Shown in pieces: positions 42,229 through 53,811 of a stretch of DNA of 64,000 bases. The notes beneath the pieces are model-generated. The model had not been told where the DNA came from. It made no database searches and saw nothing but the letters and a program-made list of their open reading frames with translations. Position 1 is the first letter of the stretch; each line of letters starts with the position of its first letter. The position numbers and the translations under genes are program-made. The stretch covers positions 1,522,406-1,586,405 of the forward strand of contig NZ_CP151800.1 of assembly GCF_038449125.1 (NCBI RefSeq), in the 5' to 3' direction. The DNA is from Kosakonia sp. BYX6. Lineage in GTDB: Bacteria > Pseudomonadota > Gammaproteobacteria > Enterobacterales > Enterobacteriaceae.

Positions 42229-43167
42229 ATGATAAATGCAAATCGTCCGATACTGAATCTCGACCTCGATCTGCTGAGAACGTTCGTTGCGGTCGCTGAT
42301 CTGAACACCTTTGCTGCGGCCGCCGCTGCAGTTTGTCGCACCCAGTCTGCTGTAAGTCAGCAAATGCAGCGACTGGAACAGTTAGTTGGAAAAGAACTTT
42401 TTGCCCGTCATGGTCGTAATAAACTGTTGACGGAGCACGGCATTCAATTGCTGGGCTATGCGCGAAAGATCTTACGATTCAATGATGAAGCATGTACGTC
42501 GCTAATGTTTAGTAATTTACAGGGCGTATTAACTATCGGTGCTTCTGATGAATCGGCCGATACTATTTTGCCGTTCTTGCTTAATCGTATTAGCTCGGTC
42601 TATCCGAAACTTGCACTGGATGTGCGGGTTAAGCGCAACCCATTCTCCGGCGATCGCCAACAGGATCAGGACGTCGATTTGGTGGTAACGACCACGCGTT
42701 CACCACAATTCGATTGCCTGACGCTGCGCACTTCACCCACGCACTGGTATTGTTCAGCGGAGTTTGTGCTGCAACAAGGCGAGGCGATCCCGCTGGTCTT
42801 GCTGGATGAACCGAGCCCGTTCCGCGATATGGTCATCACCGCACTGAATAACGCAGATATTCCCTGGCGCCTGGCGTACGTCGCCTCCACGCTCTCTGCG
42901 GTAAAAGCGGCGGTTAAAGCGGGCTTGGGTGTGACGGCGCGCCCGGTGGAAATGATGAGCCCCGATCTGCGCGTGCTTGGGCGAGCCGACGGCTTACCTT
43001 TGTTACCCGATACGGAATATCTGCTTTGCTATAATCCGGACAGCCAGAATGAGCTGGCGCAGGTGATTTTCCAGGCAATGGAGCATTACCAGAACCCCTG
43101 GCATTACAACAGCAGTACTCCCGAGGGGGGAGGCGACTCGCTCATCGTGGAAGGGGATTTTAGCTAA
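42229..43167 (+). CDS. lrhA: LysR-type regulator LrhA
   Basis: LrhA represses flhDC (flagella) and type 1 fimbriae and affects RpoS levels in E. coli. The 312-residue protein has the N-terminal LysR helix-turn-helix ([20 protein letters not shown] then [15 protein letters not shown]) and a LysR effector domain. The ATG at 42229 sits behind a weak ribosome site. The N-terminal half is very E. coli-like, while residues about 130-155 look more divergent. It sits between alaA and nuo as in E. coli, where LrhA was named for its place near nuo. Confidence 0.95.
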   Translation: MINANRPILNLDLDLLRTFVAVADLNTFAAAAAAVCRTQSAVSQQMQRLEQLVGKELFARHGRNKLLTEHGIQLLGYARKILRFNDEACTSLMFSNLQGVLTIGASDESADTILPFLLNRISSVYPKLALDVRVKRNPFSGDRQQDQDVDLVVTTTRSPQFDCLTLRTSPTHWYCSAEFVLQQGEAIPLVLLDEPSPFRDMVITALNNADIPWRLAYVASTLSAVKAAVKAGLGVTARPVEMMSPDLRVLGRADGLPLLPDTEYLLCYNPDSQNELAQVIFQAMEHYQNPWHYNSSTPEGGGDSLIVEGDFS

Positions 43168-43793
43168 TATTCCCTTCCAAAACTGGTAACAAGATGTAAG
43201 TGTAAAAATGGACCGCTGGCGGCAAAAAAGCAGTTATCGGTTCATTTTTCGCACGAATAATGCACAACTGAATTATCGACATTTGAAATTATTATTTCTT
43301 TCAAGATGTTAACCTCCCTCACAGCAAAATCTCCCTTTTTCATCTATAGTCTTTCATGCCTTACGGTCATGTTAAAAATCACGCCTGATTGTTGCTGTTT
43401 CATTGTATGAATTAACAAAAGCGTGTCGCAGATCAAGAAAATACTCCCGTAGAGGGGGAGGAATCCAGGCAAAATCCTGTCAAAATGAGAGGGTAATTTT
43501 TGTGAATCCTCACAACGGACACGATTCAACACCTGATTCTTCCGCAGGAAAGTTTGAAACCGGTCAATAAAACGGCACTAAATGTTAATGGAATGCTGCC
43601 GATGTAAACTAATGTGAGGAAACCTTTGTTAAAGTTGACAAAAGGTTATAGAAAGGAGTAAAAACCCACATCATTTAGCTGATTTCAGCTTTTTGCACAG
43701 TAAATGTGTGGTTTTTTATTCCTCCCCGTGAATCGATGTGGCGTCATCTGCCAGCAAGAGCAGAGGTATTAACGCTACCTTTTGAGTTAAGCA
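43168..43793. other. nuo operon promoter and leader region
   Basis: This 626-bp gap precedes nuoA. It must hold the nuo promoter, which in E. coli is ArcA-, FNR-, NarL- and IHF-regulated; I did not recognise those sites with confidence. A TTGACA occurs at 43635-43640. Between 43664 and 43717 a nested dyad (AGCTGA-TT-TCAGCT inside ACCCACAT.../...ATGTGTGGT) ends in six Ts, a terminator-like structure within the leader. Confidence 0.55.
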
Positions 43794-44237
43794 ATGCGTA
43801 TGTCAACATCCACTGAAATCATCGCTCATCACTGGGCATTCGCTATCTTTCTTATTGTCGCCATTGGCCTGTGCTGCTTCATGCTTATTGGCGGACGTTT
43901 TTTGGGCGGACGCGCGCGCGCAAGGCACAAAAACGTTCCTTTCGAATCAGGTATCGACTCCGTCGGTTCCGCCCGCTTACGTCTATCCGCCAAGTTCTAC
44001 CTGGTGGCCATGTTCTTCGTTATCTTCGACGTTGAAGCGCTCTATCTGTACGCATGGTCAACCTCCATTCGCGAGAGTGGTTGGGTCGGATTTGTCGAAG
44101 CCGCAATTTTTATATTAGTGCTGCTGGCTGGTCTGGTTTATCTGGTGCGTATTGGCGCGCTGGATTGGACACCGGTGCGTTCGCGCCGTGAGCAAATCAA
44201 CCCAGAGACTAACCGCTACACTGACAGTCAACGCTAA
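43794..44237 (+). CDS. nuoA: NADH-quinone oxidoreductase subunit A
   Basis: NuoA is a small membrane-arm subunit of respiratory complex I. The 147-residue protein has three helices and the conserved loop [25 protein letters not shown] that reaches toward the quinone site. First gene of a thirteen-gene operon. Length equals E. coli NuoA. Confidence 0.97.
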   Translation: MRMSTSTEIIAHHWAFAIFLIVAIGLCCFMLIGGRFLGGRARARHKNVPFESGIDSVGSARLRLSAKFYLVAMFFVIFDVEALYLYAWSTSIRESGWVGFVEAAIFILVLLAGLVYLVRIGALDWTPVRSRREQINPETNRYTDSQR

Positions 44238-44252
44238 CCGCGAGGCAATAAG

Positions 44253-44927
44253 ATGGATTATACGCTCACCCGCATAGATCCTAACGGTGAGAACGACCGT
44301 TACCCCCTGCAAAAACAGGAGATCGTAACCGACCCCCTGGAACAAGAAATCAACCGTAGCGTTTACATGGGCAAGCTCGAACATGCCATGCACGATATGG
44401 TGAACTGGGGTCGTAAAAACTCAATTTGGCCCTATAACTTTGGCCTTTCGTGCTGCTACGTAGAGATGGTGACATCGTTTACTGCGGTGCACGACGTTGC
44501 GCGTTTTGGTGCTGAAGTTCTGCGTGCCTCTCCTCGTCAGGCGGACCTGATGGTGGTCGCGGGCACCTGCTTTACCAAAATGGCACCGGTCATTCAGCGC
44601 CTTTACGACCAGATGCTGGAACCTAAATGGGTTATCTCCATGGGGGCCTGCGCAAACTCTGGCGGTATGTACGACATCTATTCCGTTGTGCAGGGCGTCG
44701 ACAAATTTATCCCGGTGGATGTTTACATCCCTGGCTGCCCGCCGCGCCCTGAAGCGTATATGCAAGCGCTGATGCTGTTGCAGGAATCGATTGGCAAAGA
44801 ACGCCGTCCGCTCTCGTGGGTGGTTGGCGATCAAGGCGTTTATCGCGCCAATATGCAGTCGGAACGCGACCGCAAACGTGGTGAACGTATTGCTGTCACT
44901 AACCTGCGTACGCCGGACGAGATTTAA
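44253..44927 (+). CDS. nuoB: NADH-quinone oxidoreductase subunit B
   Basis: NuoB carries the terminal 4Fe-4S cluster N2 that reduces quinone. In this 224-residue protein the cluster ligands are C67 and C68 (GLSCCYVEM), C133 (GACANSGG) and C162 ([10 protein letters not shown]). The start follows GAGG eight bases upstream. It lies 15 bp after nuoA. Confidence 0.97.
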   Translation: MDYTLTRIDPNGENDRYPLQKQEIVTDPLEQEINRSVYMGKLEHAMHDMVNWGRKNSIWPYNFGLSCCYVEMVTSFTAVHDVARFGAEVLRASPRQADLMVVAGTCFTKMAPVIQRLYDQMLEPKWVISMGACANSGGMYDIYSVVQGVDKFIPVDVYIPGCPPRPEAYMQALMLLQESIGKERRPLSWVVGDQGVYRANMQSERDRKRGERIAVTNLRTPDEI

Positions 44928-45017
44928 TTTGCGCCTGTGGGCAATGGTAAAAAACTTCGCATTTCAATAATCCAATAACGCGAAGCATTGCCCGACAGTC
45001 ACCACGGACCCTTTGCA

Positions 45018-46820
45018 ATGGTGAAAAATATGACCGATTTAACTGCGCAAGAAGCCGCATGGCAGACCCGGGATCATCTGGATGATCCGGTCATTGGCGA
45101 ATTGCGCAACCGTTTTGGGCCGGATGCCTTTACCGTTCAGGCGACCCGCACCGGGGTACCCGTTGTTTGGGTGAAGCGTGAGCAATTACTGGAAGCAGTC
45201 GATTTCTTAAAGAAATTGCCAAAACCGTACGTCATGCTGTTCGATCTCCACGGCATGGACGAGCGTCTACGCACACACCGCGCCGGTCTGCCCGCCGCGG
45301 ATTTTTCCGTTTTCTACCACTTCATTTCCATCGATCGCAACCGCGACATCATGCTGAAAGTGGCGCTGTCTGAAAACGATCTGCATGTGCCGACAATTAC
45401 CAAACTTTTCCCGAACGCCAACTGGTACGAGCGTGAAACCTGGGAAATGTTTGGCATCACTTTTGATGGTCACCCGCACCTGACGCGCATCATGATGCCG
45501 CACACCTGGACGGGCCACCCGCTGCGCAAAGACTACCCGGCGCGCGCCACCGAATTCGATCCGTTTGAGCTGACCAAAGCCAAGCAGGATCTGGAAATGG
45601 AAGCGCTGACCTTCAAGCCGGAAGACTGGGGTATGAAACGCGGCACCGACAACGAGGACTTTATGTTCCTCAACCTCGGTCCGAACCACCCATCCGCGCA
45701 CGGTGCGTTCCGTATTATCCTGCAACTGGACGGCGAAGAGATCGTCGACTGCGTGCCGGATATCGGTTACCACCACCGCGGCGCGGAAAAAATGGGCGAG
45801 CGCCAGTCCTGGCACAGCTACATTCCTTACACTGACCGTATCGAGTACCTCGGCGGTTGCGTGAACGAAATGCCATACGTACTGGCCGTGGAAAAACTGG
45901 CGGGTATCACCGTGCCGGAGCGCGTGGATGTTATCCGCGTGATGCTCTCCGAACTGTTCCGCATCAACAGCCACTTGCTGTATATCTCCACCTTTATTCA
46001 GGACGTCGGCGCGATGACGCCGGTGTTCTTCGCCTTTACCGATCGTCAGAAAATCTACGATCTGGTGGAAGCGATTACCGGTTTCCGTATGCACCCGGCC
46101 TGGTTCCGCATTGGCGGCGTGGCGCACGATCTGCCGCGCGGTTGGGATCGTCTGCTGCGTGAGTTCCTCGACTGGATGCCGAAACGTCTGGCTTCCTATG
46201 AGAAAGCCGCGCTGCGTAACACCATTTTGAAAGGCCGTTCGCAGGGCGTTGCCGCTTACAACGCGAAAGAAGCGCTGGAGTGGGGCACCACAGGGGCGGG
46301 TCTGCGTGCCACCGGTATCGACTTCGACGTGCGCAAAGCGCGCCCGTACTCCGGTTATGAAAACTTCGACTTTGAAGTCCCGGTCGGCGGTGGCGTTAGC
46401 GACTGCTACACCCGTGTGATGCTGAAAGTGGAAGAGCTGCGCCAGAGCCTGCGCATCCTTGAGCAGTGCCTCAACAATATGCCGGAAGGCCCGTTCAAAG
46501 CGGATCACCCGCTGACGACGCCGCCGCCAAAAGAGCGCACGCTGCAACATATCGAAACCTTGATTACTCACTTCCTGCAAGTGTCGTGGGGCCCGGTGAT
46601 GCCGGCCAACGAATCCTTCCAGATGATTGAAGCAACCAAGGGTATCAACAGTTACTACCTGACCAGCGACGGCAGCACCATGAGCTACCGCACCCGCGTT
46701 CGTACGCCAAGCTTTGCGCACTTGCAGCAAATCCCGGCGGCGATCCGTGGCAGCCTGGTATCAGACTTGATTGTCTATCTGGGTAGTATCGATTTTGTTA
46801 TGTCAGATGTGGACCGCTAA
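45018..46820 (+). CDS. nuoC: NADH-quinone oxidoreductase fused subunits C/D
   Basis: In enterobacteria the 30-kDa (NuoC) and 49-kDa (NuoD) subunits of complex I are one polypeptide. This 600-residue protein has the NuoC domain in about residues 1-185 ([26 protein letters not shown]) and the NuoD domain from about 210 ([15 protein letters not shown], related to hydrogenase large subunits) with quinone-site residues. The ATG at 45018 gives the E. coli-like start [11 protein letters not shown]; an ATG at 44988 or 45030 is also in frame. Confidence 0.97.
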   Translation: MVKNMTDLTAQEAAWQTRDHLDDPVIGELRNRFGPDAFTVQATRTGVPVVWVKREQLLEAVDFLKKLPKPYVMLFDLHGMDERLRTHRAGLPAADFSVFYHFISIDRNRDIMLKVALSENDLHVPTITKLFPNANWYERETWEMFGITFDGHPHLTRIMMPHTWTGHPLRKDYPARATEFDPFELTKAKQDLEMEALTFKPEDWGMKRGTDNEDFMFLNLGPNHPSAHGAFRIILQLDGEEIVDCVPDIGYHHRGAEKMGERQSWHSYIPYTDRIEYLGGCVNEMPYVLAVEKLAGITVPERVDVIRVMLSELFRINSHLLYISTFIQDVGAMTPVFFAFTDRQKIYDLVEAITGFRMHPAWFRIGGVAHDLPRGWDRLLREFLDWMPKRLASYEKAALRNTILKGRSQGVAAYNAKEALEWGTTGAGLRATGIDFDVRKARPYSGYENFDFEVPVGGGVSDCYTRVMLKVEELRQSLRILEQCLNNMPEGPFKADHPLTTPPPKERTLQHIETLITHFLQVSWGPVMPANESFQMIEATKGINSYYLTSDGSTMSYRTRVRTPSFAHLQQIPAAIRGSLVSDLIVYLGSIDFVMSDVDR

Positions 46821-46822
46821 TT

Positions 46823-47323
46823 ATGCACGAGAATCAACAACCACAAACCGAGGCTTTTGAGCTGAGTGCGGCAGAGCGTGAGGCAATTGAGCACGAGAAG
46901 CACCACTACGAAGACCCGCGTGCGGCGTCCATTGAAGCGCTGAAGATCGTTCAGAAACAGCGTGGCTGGGTGCCGGACGGCGCAATTTACGCCATCGCTG
47001 ACGTTCTGGGCATCCCGGCGAGCGACGTCGAAGGCGTGGCGACATTCTACAGCCAGATCTTCCGTCAGCCGGTGGGGCGTCACGTTATTCGCTACTGCGA
47101 CAGCGTGGTGTGCCATATCACCGGTTATCAGGGTATTCAGTCGGCGATCGAAAGCCATCTGAAAATCAAACCGGGCCAGACCACTTTTGATGGTCGTTTC
47201 ACGCTGCTGCCGACTTGCTGTCTGGGCAACTGCGATAAAGGCCCGACCATGATGATCGATGAGGATACCCACAGCTCCCTGACGCCGGATACGATCCCTG
47301 ACTTGCTGGAGCGGTATAAATGA
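46823..47323 (+). CDS. nuoE: NADH-quinone oxidoreductase subunit E
   Basis: NuoE is the 24-kDa-type subunit of the NADH dehydrogenase module, holding 2Fe-2S cluster N1a. The ligands are C92 and C97 ([11 protein letters not shown]) and C133 and C137 (CCLGNC) in this 166-residue protein. It starts 2 bp after the nuoCD stop and overlaps nuoF by 4 bp. Confidence 0.97.
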   Translation: MHENQQPQTEAFELSAAEREAIEHEKHHYEDPRAASIEALKIVQKQRGWVPDGAIYAIADVLGIPASDVEGVATFYSQIFRQPVGRHVIRYCDSVVCHITGYQGIQSAIESHLKIKPGQTTFDGRFTLLPTCCLGNCDKGPTMMIDEDTHSSLTPDTIPDLLERYK

Positions 47324-48657
47324 AAAACATTATCCGTACTCCCGAAACGCATCCGCTGACCTGGCGTCTGCGCGATGACAAACAGCCGGTCTGGCTCGAC
47401 GAATACCAGAGCAAAAACGGCTATGCCGGGGCGCGCAAAGCCCTGACTGGCCTGGCGCCGGACGAAATCGTCAACCAGGTCAAAGACGCCGGGCTGAAAG
47501 GCCGTGGCGGCGCGGGCTTCTCCACCGGTTTGAAGTGGAGCCTGATGCCGAAAGACGAATCCATGAATATCCGTTACCTGCTGTGTAACGCTGATGAAAT
47601 GGAGCCGGGCACCTATAAAGACCGTCTGCTGATGGAGCAACTGCCGCACCTGCTGGTGGAAGGCATGCTGATCTCCGCGTTCGCGCTGAAAGCCTACCGT
47701 GGCTACATCTTCCTGCGCGGCGAATACATCGAAGCGGCGGTTAACTTGCGCCGCGCGATTGCCGAAGCCACCGAAGCCGGTTTCCTCGGCAAAAACATTC
47801 TCGGTAGCGGCTTCGATTTCGAGCTTATCGTGCACACCGGTGCCGGCCGTTATATCTGTGGTGAAGAAACCGCGCTGATTAACTCGCTGGAAGGCCGCCG
47901 CGCTAACCCGCGCTCCAAACCGCCGTTCCCGGCGAGTTCCGGCGCGTGGGGTAAGCCGACCTGTGTGAACAACGTTGAAACCCTGTGTAACGTGCCGGCG
48001 ATCCTCGCAAACGGCGTGGAGTGGTATCAGAACATTTCGTCCAGCAAAGATGCGGGCACCAAGCTGATGGGTTTCTCCGGTCGCGTGAAAAACCCAGGTC
48101 TGTGGGAGCTGCCGTTTGGTACCACCGCGCGTGAAATCCTCGAAGATTACGCAGGTGGCATGCGCGATGGCCTGAAATTCAAAGCCTGGCAGCCGGGCGG
48201 GGCGGGAACCGACTTCCTGACCGAAGCGCACCTCGATTTGCCGATGGAGTTCGAAAGCATCGGTAAAGCGGGCAGCCGTCTTGGTACAGCGCTGGCGATG
48301 GCCGTCGACCATGAAATTGGCATGGTGCCGCTGGTGCGTAACCTGGAAGAGTTCTTCGCCCGTGAGTCCTGCGGCTGGTGTACGCCATGCCGCGACGGTC
48401 TGCCGTGGAGCGTGAAAATCCTGCGTGCGCTGGAGCGCGGCGAAGGCCAGCCTGGAGATATCGAAACACTTGAGCAACTGTGTCGACAACTCGGGCCGGG
48501 TAAAACCTTCTGTGCGCATGCGCCAGGCGCGGTCGAACCGTTACAGAGCGCGATTAAATATTTCCGCGAAGAGTTCGAAGCGGGTATCAAACAGCAGTTC
48601 AGCAATACCCATGCAATTGGTGGTATTCAGCCTAACTTGCTGAAAGCGCGCTGGTAA
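47320..48657 (+). CDS. nuoF: NADH-quinone oxidoreductase subunit F
   Basis: NuoF binds NADH and FMN and cluster N3; it is the electron entry point of complex I. The 445-residue protein shows the NADH/FMN loop [13 protein letters not shown] and the cluster motif [12 protein letters not shown], with a fourth cysteine in GKTFCAHA. The start overlaps nuoE by 4 bp. Confidence 0.97.
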   Translation: MKNIIRTPETHPLTWRLRDDKQPVWLDEYQSKNGYAGARKALTGLAPDEIVNQVKDAGLKGRGGAGFSTGLKWSLMPKDESMNIRYLLCNADEMEPGTYKDRLLMEQLPHLLVEGMLISAFALKAYRGYIFLRGEYIEAAVNLRRAIAEATEAGFLGKNILGSGFDFELIVHTGAGRYICGEETALINSLEGRRANPRSKPPFPASSGAWGKPTCVNNVETLCNVPAILANGVEWYQNISSSKDAGTKLMGFSGRVKNPGLWELPFGTTAREILEDYAGGMRDGLKFKAWQPGGAGTDFLTEAHLDLPMEFESIGKAGSRLGTALAMAVDHEIGMVPLVRNLEEFFARESCGWCTPCRDGLPWSVKILRALERGEGQPGDIETLEQLCRQLGPGKTFCAHAPGAVEPLQSAIKYFREEFEAGIKQQFSNTHAIGGIQPNLLKARW

Positions 48658-48688
48658 TCAAAGAATTTTTTAATTTGGAAGCATGCTA

Positions 48689-51415
48689 ATGGCTACTATT
48701 CATGTAGACGGCAAAGAATACGAGGTAAATGGAGCAGACAACCTTCTTGAAGCGTGTCTCTCTTTAGGCCTTGATATTCCTTATTTTTGCTGGCATCCGG
48801 CGCTCGGGAGCGTCGGTGCGTGCCGCCAGTGTGCGGTGAAGCAATATCAAAACGCGGAAGACACGCGTGGCCGCCTGGTGATGTCCTGTATGACACCGGC
48901 ATCCGACGGTACTTTTATCTCGATTGATGACGGCGAAGCGAAAGAGTTTCGCGAGAGCGTTGTCGAGTGGTTGATGACCAACCACCCGCACGACTGCCCG
49001 GTCTGCGAAGAGGGCGGCAACTGCCACCTGCAAGATATGACGGTCATGACCGGTCATAGCTTCCGTCGCTATCGTTTCACCAAACGTACACACCGCAATC
49101 AGGATCTCGGCCCGTTCATCTCGCACGAAATGAACCGCTGTATCGCCTGCTACCGCTGCGTGCGTTACTACAAAGACTATGCGGACGGCACGGATCTTGG
49201 TGTGTATGGCGCCCATGACAACGTCTACTTCGGTCGCCCGGAAGATGGCACGCTGGAAAGCGAATTCTCCGGTAACCTGGTAGAAATCTGCCCGACCGGC
49301 GTCTTCACCGATAAAACCCACTCCGAGCGTTATAACCGTAAGTGGGACATGCAGTTTGCACCGAGCATCTGCCAGCAGTGCTCACTGGGTTGTAACACCA
49401 GCCCTGGCGAACGTTACGGTGAACTGCGTCGTATCGAAAACCGCTACAACGGTACCGTTAACCACTACTTCTTGTGCGACCGTGGCCGTTTCGGCTATGG
49501 CTACGTCAACCTGAAAGACCGCCCACGCCAGCCGGTTCAACGCCGTGGCGACGATCTGATCACCCTCAACGCTGAACAAGCGATGCAGGGCGCGGCGGAT
49601 ATTCTGCGTCAGTCGAAGAAAGTGATTGGTATCGGTTCTCCGCGCGCCAGCGTCGAGAGCAACTTCGCGCTGCGTGAACTGGTCGGCGCGGACAACTTCT
49701 ATACCGGCATCGCCAAAGGTGAGCAGGAACGTCTGGCGCTGGCGCTGAAAGTGCTGCGTGAAGGCGGCGTCCGCACACCGGCACTGCGTGAAATCGAATC
49801 TTACGACGCGGTGCTGATCCTCGGCGAAGACATCACCCAGACCGGCGCGCGCGTCTCGCTGGCGGTGCGTCAGGCGGTGAAAGGCAAAGCCCGTGAAATG
49901 GCGGCGGCGCAGAAAGTCGCCGACTGGCAAATCGCGGCAATTATGAACATTGGTCAGCGCGCCAAACATCCGCTGTTTGTCACCAACGTCGACAACACCC
50001 GTCTGGACGACATCGCGGCGTGGACTTACCGCGCACCGGTTGAAGATCAGGCGCGTTTAGGTTTCGCCATCGCCCATGCGCTGGATGACGCCGCACCGGC
50101 GGTTGACGGTCTGAGCAACGACCTGAAAAGCAAAGTGGATGTGATTGTCCAGGCATTAGCCGGGGCGAAAAAACCGCTGATTATTTCCGGCACCAACGCC
50201 GGTAGCGCGGATGTTATCCAGGCGGCGGCCAACGTCGCGAAAGCGCTGAAAGGGCGCGGAGCCGATGTCGGCATCACCATGATTGCTCGTTCGGTGAACA
50301 GCATGGGCCTCGGCCTTATCGGTGGCGGTAGCCTCGATGACGCGCTGGCTGAACTGGAAAGCGGCAGCGCAGACGCCGTGGTGGTGCTGGAAAACGATCT
50401 GCATCGCCACGCGTCTGCCGCGCGCGTTGACGCCGCACTGGCGAAAGCGCCGCTGGTCCTGGTGATTGATCACCAGCGCACCGCCATTATGGATAGCGCC
50501 CACCTGGTGCTCTCGGCGGCGAGTTTTGCCGAAAGCGACGGAACGGTTATTAACAACGAAGGCCGCGCGCAGCGCTTCTTCCAGGTTTACGATCCGAGCT
50601 ATTACGACAGCAAAACCATAATGCTGGAAAGCTGGCGCTGGCTGCACTCGCTGCACAGCACCGTGCAAAACCGCGAAGTGGACTGGACGCAGCTTGACCA
50701 CGTGATCGACGCGGCGGTTGTCGCGCTGCCGCAACTGGCCGGCATTAAAGACGCCGCGCCGGACGCGAGCTTCCGTATTCGCGGGCAGAAACTGGCGCGT
50801 GAACCGCACCGTTACAGCGGACGTACCGCCATGCGCGCCAATATCAGCGTGCACGAACCGCGTCAGCCGCAGGACCAGGACACCATGTTCGCCTTCTCAA
50901 TGGAAGGGAACAACCAGCCGTCCGCACCGCGTTCGCAAATTCCATTTGCGTGGGCACCGGGCTGGAACTCCCCGCAGGCATGGAACAAATTCCAGGCCGA
51001 AGTGGGTGGTCAACTGCGTCATGGCGATCCGGGCGTACGCTTGATTGAAGCGTCGGAAAGCGGGCTGGAGTACTTCACCACCGTGCCGGGCGCGTTCGAA
51101 GCGCAGGATGGAAAATGGCGTATCGCGCCTTACTATCACCTGTTCGGCAGCGATGAAATGTCGCAGCGTTCACCGGTGTTCCAGAGCCGTATGCCGCAAC
51201 CGTACATCAAGCTGAACCCAGCAGACGCCGCGAAGCTTGGCGTGAACGCGGGCGCGCGCATTTCCTTCACTTACGAAGGGCAGACCATCAGCCTGCCGTT
51301 GCAGGTATCCGAAGGTCTGGCGGCAGGGCAGGTCGGTTTGCCGATGGGCATGCCGGGTATTGCGCCGGTACTGGCCGGAGCACGTCTTGAAAATCTGCAG
51401 GAGGCGCAAGCATGA
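48689..51415 (+). CDS. nuoG: NADH-quinone oxidoreductase subunit G
   Basis: NuoG is the 75-kDa-type subunit carrying a chain of iron-sulfur clusters. In this 908-residue protein the 2Fe-2S ligands are C34, C45, C48 and C67, the His-liganded 4Fe-4S site is H101, C103, C106 and C112, followed by CIACYRC and the extra N7-type site CQQCSLGC in the molybdopterin-like domain. The ATG at 48689 is eight bases after GGAA; an in-frame ATG two codons earlier is too close. It overlaps nuoH by 4 bp. Confidence 0.97.
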   Translation: MATIHVDGKEYEVNGADNLLEACLSLGLDIPYFCWHPALGSVGACRQCAVKQYQNAEDTRGRLVMSCMTPASDGTFISIDDGEAKEFRESVVEWLMTNHPHDCPVCEEGGNCHLQDMTVMTGHSFRRYRFTKRTHRNQDLGPFISHEMNRCIACYRCVRYYKDYADGTDLGVYGAHDNVYFGRPEDGTLESEFSGNLVEICPTGVFTDKTHSERYNRKWDMQFAPSICQQCSLGCNTSPGERYGELRRIENRYNGTVNHYFLCDRGRFGYGYVNLKDRPRQPVQRRGDDLITLNAEQAMQGAADILRQSKKVIGIGSPRASVESNFALRELVGADNFYTGIAKGEQERLALALKVLREGGVRTPALREIESYDAVLILGEDITQTGARVSLAVRQAVKGKAREMAAAQKVADWQIAAIMNIGQRAKHPLFVTNVDNTRLDDIAAWTYRAPVEDQARLGFAIAHALDDAAPAVDGLSNDLKSKVDVIVQALAGAKKPLIISGTNAGSADVIQAAANVAKALKGRGADVGITMIARSVNSMGLGLIGGGSLDDALAELESGSADAVVVLENDLHRHASAARVDAALAKAPLVLVIDHQRTAIMDSAHLVLSAASFAESDGTVINNEGRAQRFFQVYDPSYYDSKTIMLESWRWLHSLHSTVQNREVDWTQLDHVIDAAVVALPQLAGIKDAAPDASFRIRGQKLAREPHRYSGRTAMRANISVHEPRQPQDQDTMFAFSMEGNNQPSAPRSQIPFAWAPGWNSPQAWNKFQAEVGGQLRHGDPGVRLIEASESGLEYFTTVPGAFEAQDGKWRIAPYYHLFGSDEMSQRSPVFQSRMPQPYIKLNPADAAKLGVNAGARISFTYEGQTISLPLQVSEGLAAGQVGLPMGMPGIAPVLAGARLENLQEAQA

Positions 51416-52389
51416 GCTGGTTAACACCGGATGTTATCGACATTCTGTTAAGCATTCTGAAAGCGGTCGTCATCCTGCTGGTGGTGGTCACCTGCGGCGC
51501 GTTCATGAGCTTTGGCGAACGTCGTCTGCTCGGCCTGTTCCAGAACCGTTACGGGCCGAACCGTGTTGGCTGGGGTGGTTCACTCCAGTTGGTCGCGGAC
51601 ATGATCAAGATGTTCTTTAAAGAGGACTGGATCCCGCGTTTCTCGGATCGCGTGATTTTCACCCTCGCGCCGATGATTGCCTTCACCTCGCTGCTGTTAG
51701 CGTTCGCCATTGTGCCGGTTAGCCCCTCCTGGGTGGTGGCCGACCTGAATATCGGGATCCTGTTCTTCCTGATGATGGCGGGTCTGGCGGTTTACGCGGT
51801 GCTGTTCGCGGGCTGGTCCAGTAACAACAAATACTCCTTACTCGGTGCGATGCGTGCGTCCGCGCAGACCCTGAGCTACGAAGTGTTCCTCGGGCTTTCC
51901 CTGATGGGCGTCGTCGCGCAGGCTGGTTCGTTCAATATGACCGACATCGTGAACAACCAGGCAGGTTTGTGGAACGTTATCCCGCAGTTCTTCGGCTTTA
52001 TTACTTTCGCTATCGCGGGCGTGGCGGTGTGTCACCGTCACCCGTTTGACCAGCCGGAAGCCGAGCAGGAACTGGCGGATGGTTACCACATCGAATATTC
52101 CGGTATGAAGTTTGGTCTGTTCTTCGTCGGGGAATATATCGGTATCGTCACCATTTCCGCGCTGATGGTCACCCTGTTCTTCGGTGGCTGGCACGGGCCG
52201 CTGTTACCGCCTTTCATTTGGTTCGCGCTGAAAACCGCGTTCTTTATGATGATGTTCATTTTGATCCGCGCCGCTCTGCCGCGTCCTCGCTATGACCAGG
52301 TGATGTCCTTCGGCTGGAAAATCTGTCTGCCGTTGACGCTACTCAACTTGCTGGGCACGGCGGCTGTCATTCTCTGGCAGGCGCAATAA
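51412..52389 (+). CDS. nuoH: NADH-quinone oxidoreductase subunit H
   Basis: NuoH is the membrane subunit that joins the peripheral arm to the proton pumps and helps form the quinone chamber. The 325-residue protein has about eight helices, [20 protein letters not shown] near residue 36 and the acidic cytoplasmic loop [20 protein letters not shown]. Overlaps nuoG by 4 bp. Confidence 0.97.
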   Translation: MSWLTPDVIDILLSILKAVVILLVVVTCGAFMSFGERRLLGLFQNRYGPNRVGWGGSLQLVADMIKMFFKEDWIPRFSDRVIFTLAPMIAFTSLLLAFAIVPVSPSWVVADLNIGILFFLMMAGLAVYAVLFAGWSSNNKYSLLGAMRASAQTLSYEVFLGLSLMGVVAQAGSFNMTDIVNNQAGLWNVIPQFFGFITFAIAGVAVCHRHPFDQPEAEQELADGYHIEYSGMKFGLFFVGEYIGIVTISALMVTLFFGGWHGPLLPPFIWFALKTAFFMMMFILIRAALPRPRYDQVMSFGWKICLPLTLLNLLGTAAVILWQAQ

Positions 52390-52403
52390 GGGGTGATGAA
52401 ACC

Positions 52404-52946
52404 ATGACTTTAAAAGAATTACTCGTGGGCTTCGGCACCCAGGTCCGTAGTATCTGGATGATTGGCCTGCACGCGTTCGCCAAACGCGAAACGCGGATGT
52501 ACCCGGAAGAGCCGGTTTACCTGCCGCCGCGCTACCGTGGTCGTATCGTGCTGACGCGCGATCCGGACGGTTCCGAGCGCTGCGTTGCCTGTAACCTGTG
52601 CGCGGTAGCCTGTCCTGTCGGGTGTATCTCGCTGCAAAAAGCCGAGACCAAAGATGGCCGCTGGTATCCGGAATTTTTCCGTATCAACTTCTCACGCTGC
52701 ATCTTCTGCGGCCTGTGCGAAGAGGCCTGCCCGACAACGGCTATTCAGCTCACGCCGGATTTCGAAATGGGCGAATACAAGCGTCAGGATCTGGTGTACG
52801 AAAAAGAGGATCTGCTGATCTCCGGTCCGGGCAAATACCCGGAATATAACTTCTACCGGATGGCAGGTATGGCAATCGACGGCAAAGATAAGGGCGAAGC
52901 GGAAAACGAAGCCAAGCCTATCGACGTCAAGGGCCTGTTACCGTAA
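52404..52946 (+). CDS. nuoI: NADH-quinone oxidoreductase subunit I
   Basis: NuoI carries clusters N6a and N6b that link NuoG to NuoB. The 180-residue protein has two 4Fe-4S ferredoxin motifs: C60-C63-C66...C70 ([12 protein letters not shown]) and C99-C102-C105...C109 ([12 protein letters not shown]). It follows nuoH by 14 bp. Confidence 0.97.
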   Translation: MTLKELLVGFGTQVRSIWMIGLHAFAKRETRMYPEEPVYLPPRYRGRIVLTRDPDGSERCVACNLCAVACPVGCISLQKAETKDGRWYPEFFRINFSRCIFCGLCEEACPTTAIQLTPDFEMGEYKRQDLVYEKEDLLISGPGKYPEYNFYRMAGMAIDGKDKGEAENEAKPIDVKGLLP

Positions 52947-52957
52947 GGAGAGGGGCA

Positions 52958-53512
52958 ATGGAGTTCGCTTTTTATATCTGTGGCCTGGTCGCCATCCTGA
53001 CGACGGTACGCGTAATAACGCATACCAACCCGGTGCACGCCTTGTTGTATTTAATTATCTCCCTGTTGGCGATTGCCGGGGTCTTCTTCTCGCTCGGCGC
53101 CTATTTCGCCGGTGCGCTGGAGATCATCGTCTACGCCGGGGCCATTATGGTGCTGTTCGTGTTCGTGGTGATGATGCTAAACCTCGGCAATTCCGTGGTC
53201 GAGCAGGAGCGCAACTGGCTCTCGCCGCAAATCTGGATCGGCCCGGCGCTGCTTTCCGCGGTGCTGCTGGTGGTGATGATTTACGCCATTCTCGGCGTTA
53301 ACGATCAGGGTATCGACGGTACGGCGATCAGCGCGAAAGCGGTCGGTATCACCTTGTTCGGCCCATACGTGCTGGCGGTGGAACTGGCGTCAATGCTGCT
53401 GCTGGCGGGCCTGGTTGTCGCCTTCCATCTGGGACGCGAAGACCGCGCCGGCGAAGTGCTGAGCAACCGCTCGGATGACCGCGCGAAAAGAAAAACGGAG
53501 GAGCACGCATGA
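52958..53512 (+). CDS. nuoJ: NADH-quinone oxidoreductase subunit J
   Basis: NuoJ is a membrane-arm subunit with five helices (184 residues, as in E. coli). The third helix contains the conserved pi-bulge region [19 protein letters not shown] thought to rotate during coupling. The start follows AAGGAGAGGGGCA; the stop overlaps nuoK by 4 bp. Confidence 0.97.
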   Translation: MEFAFYICGLVAILTTVRVITHTNPVHALLYLIISLLAIAGVFFSLGAYFAGALEIIVYAGAIMVLFVFVVMMLNLGNSVVEQERNWLSPQIWIGPALLSAVLLVVMIYAILGVNDQGIDGTAISAKAVGITLFGPYVLAVELASMLLLAGLVVAFHLGREDRAGEVLSNRSDDRAKRKTEEHA

Positions 53513-53811
53513 TCCCCTTACAACATGGATTGATCCTCGCTGCGATTTTGTTTGTTTTGGGTTTAACCGGTCTGGTTATCCGCCGTAATTTGCTGTTTAT
53601 GCTGATTGGGCTGGAAATCATGATTAACGCCGCCGCGTTGGCCTTTGTGGTCGCCGGCAGTTATTGGGGCCAGACCGACGGACAGGTGATGTATATCCTC
53701 GCCATTAGCCTCGCGGCTGCGGAAGCGAGCATTGGCCTGGCGTTGCTGCTGCAACTCCATCGTCGCCGCCAGAATCTGAATATCGATTCAGTAAGTGAGA
53801 TGCGTGGATGA
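53509..53811 (+). CDS. nuoK: NADH-quinone oxidoreductase subunit K
   Basis: NuoK is a 100-residue, three-helix membrane subunit related to MrpC antiporter subunits. Two intramembrane glutamates of the family are visible in GLEIMINA and [13 protein letters not shown], both needed for proton translocation. It overlaps nuoJ and nuoL by 4 bp each. Confidence 0.97.
   Translation: MIPLQHGLILAAILFVLGLTGLVIRRNLLFMLIGLEIMINAAALAFVVAGSYWGQTDGQVMYILAISLAAAEASIGLALLLQLHRRRQNLNIDSVSEMRG

Noticed and set aside
45267-46730. 487-codon minus-strand open frame opposite nuoCD
   Set aside because: Antisense shadow of a strongly conserved gene; composition is His/Val/Arg-rich and resembles no family.
47137-48519. 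460-codon minus-strand open frame opposite nuoF
   Set aside because: Antisense shadow of nuoF with no start signals.
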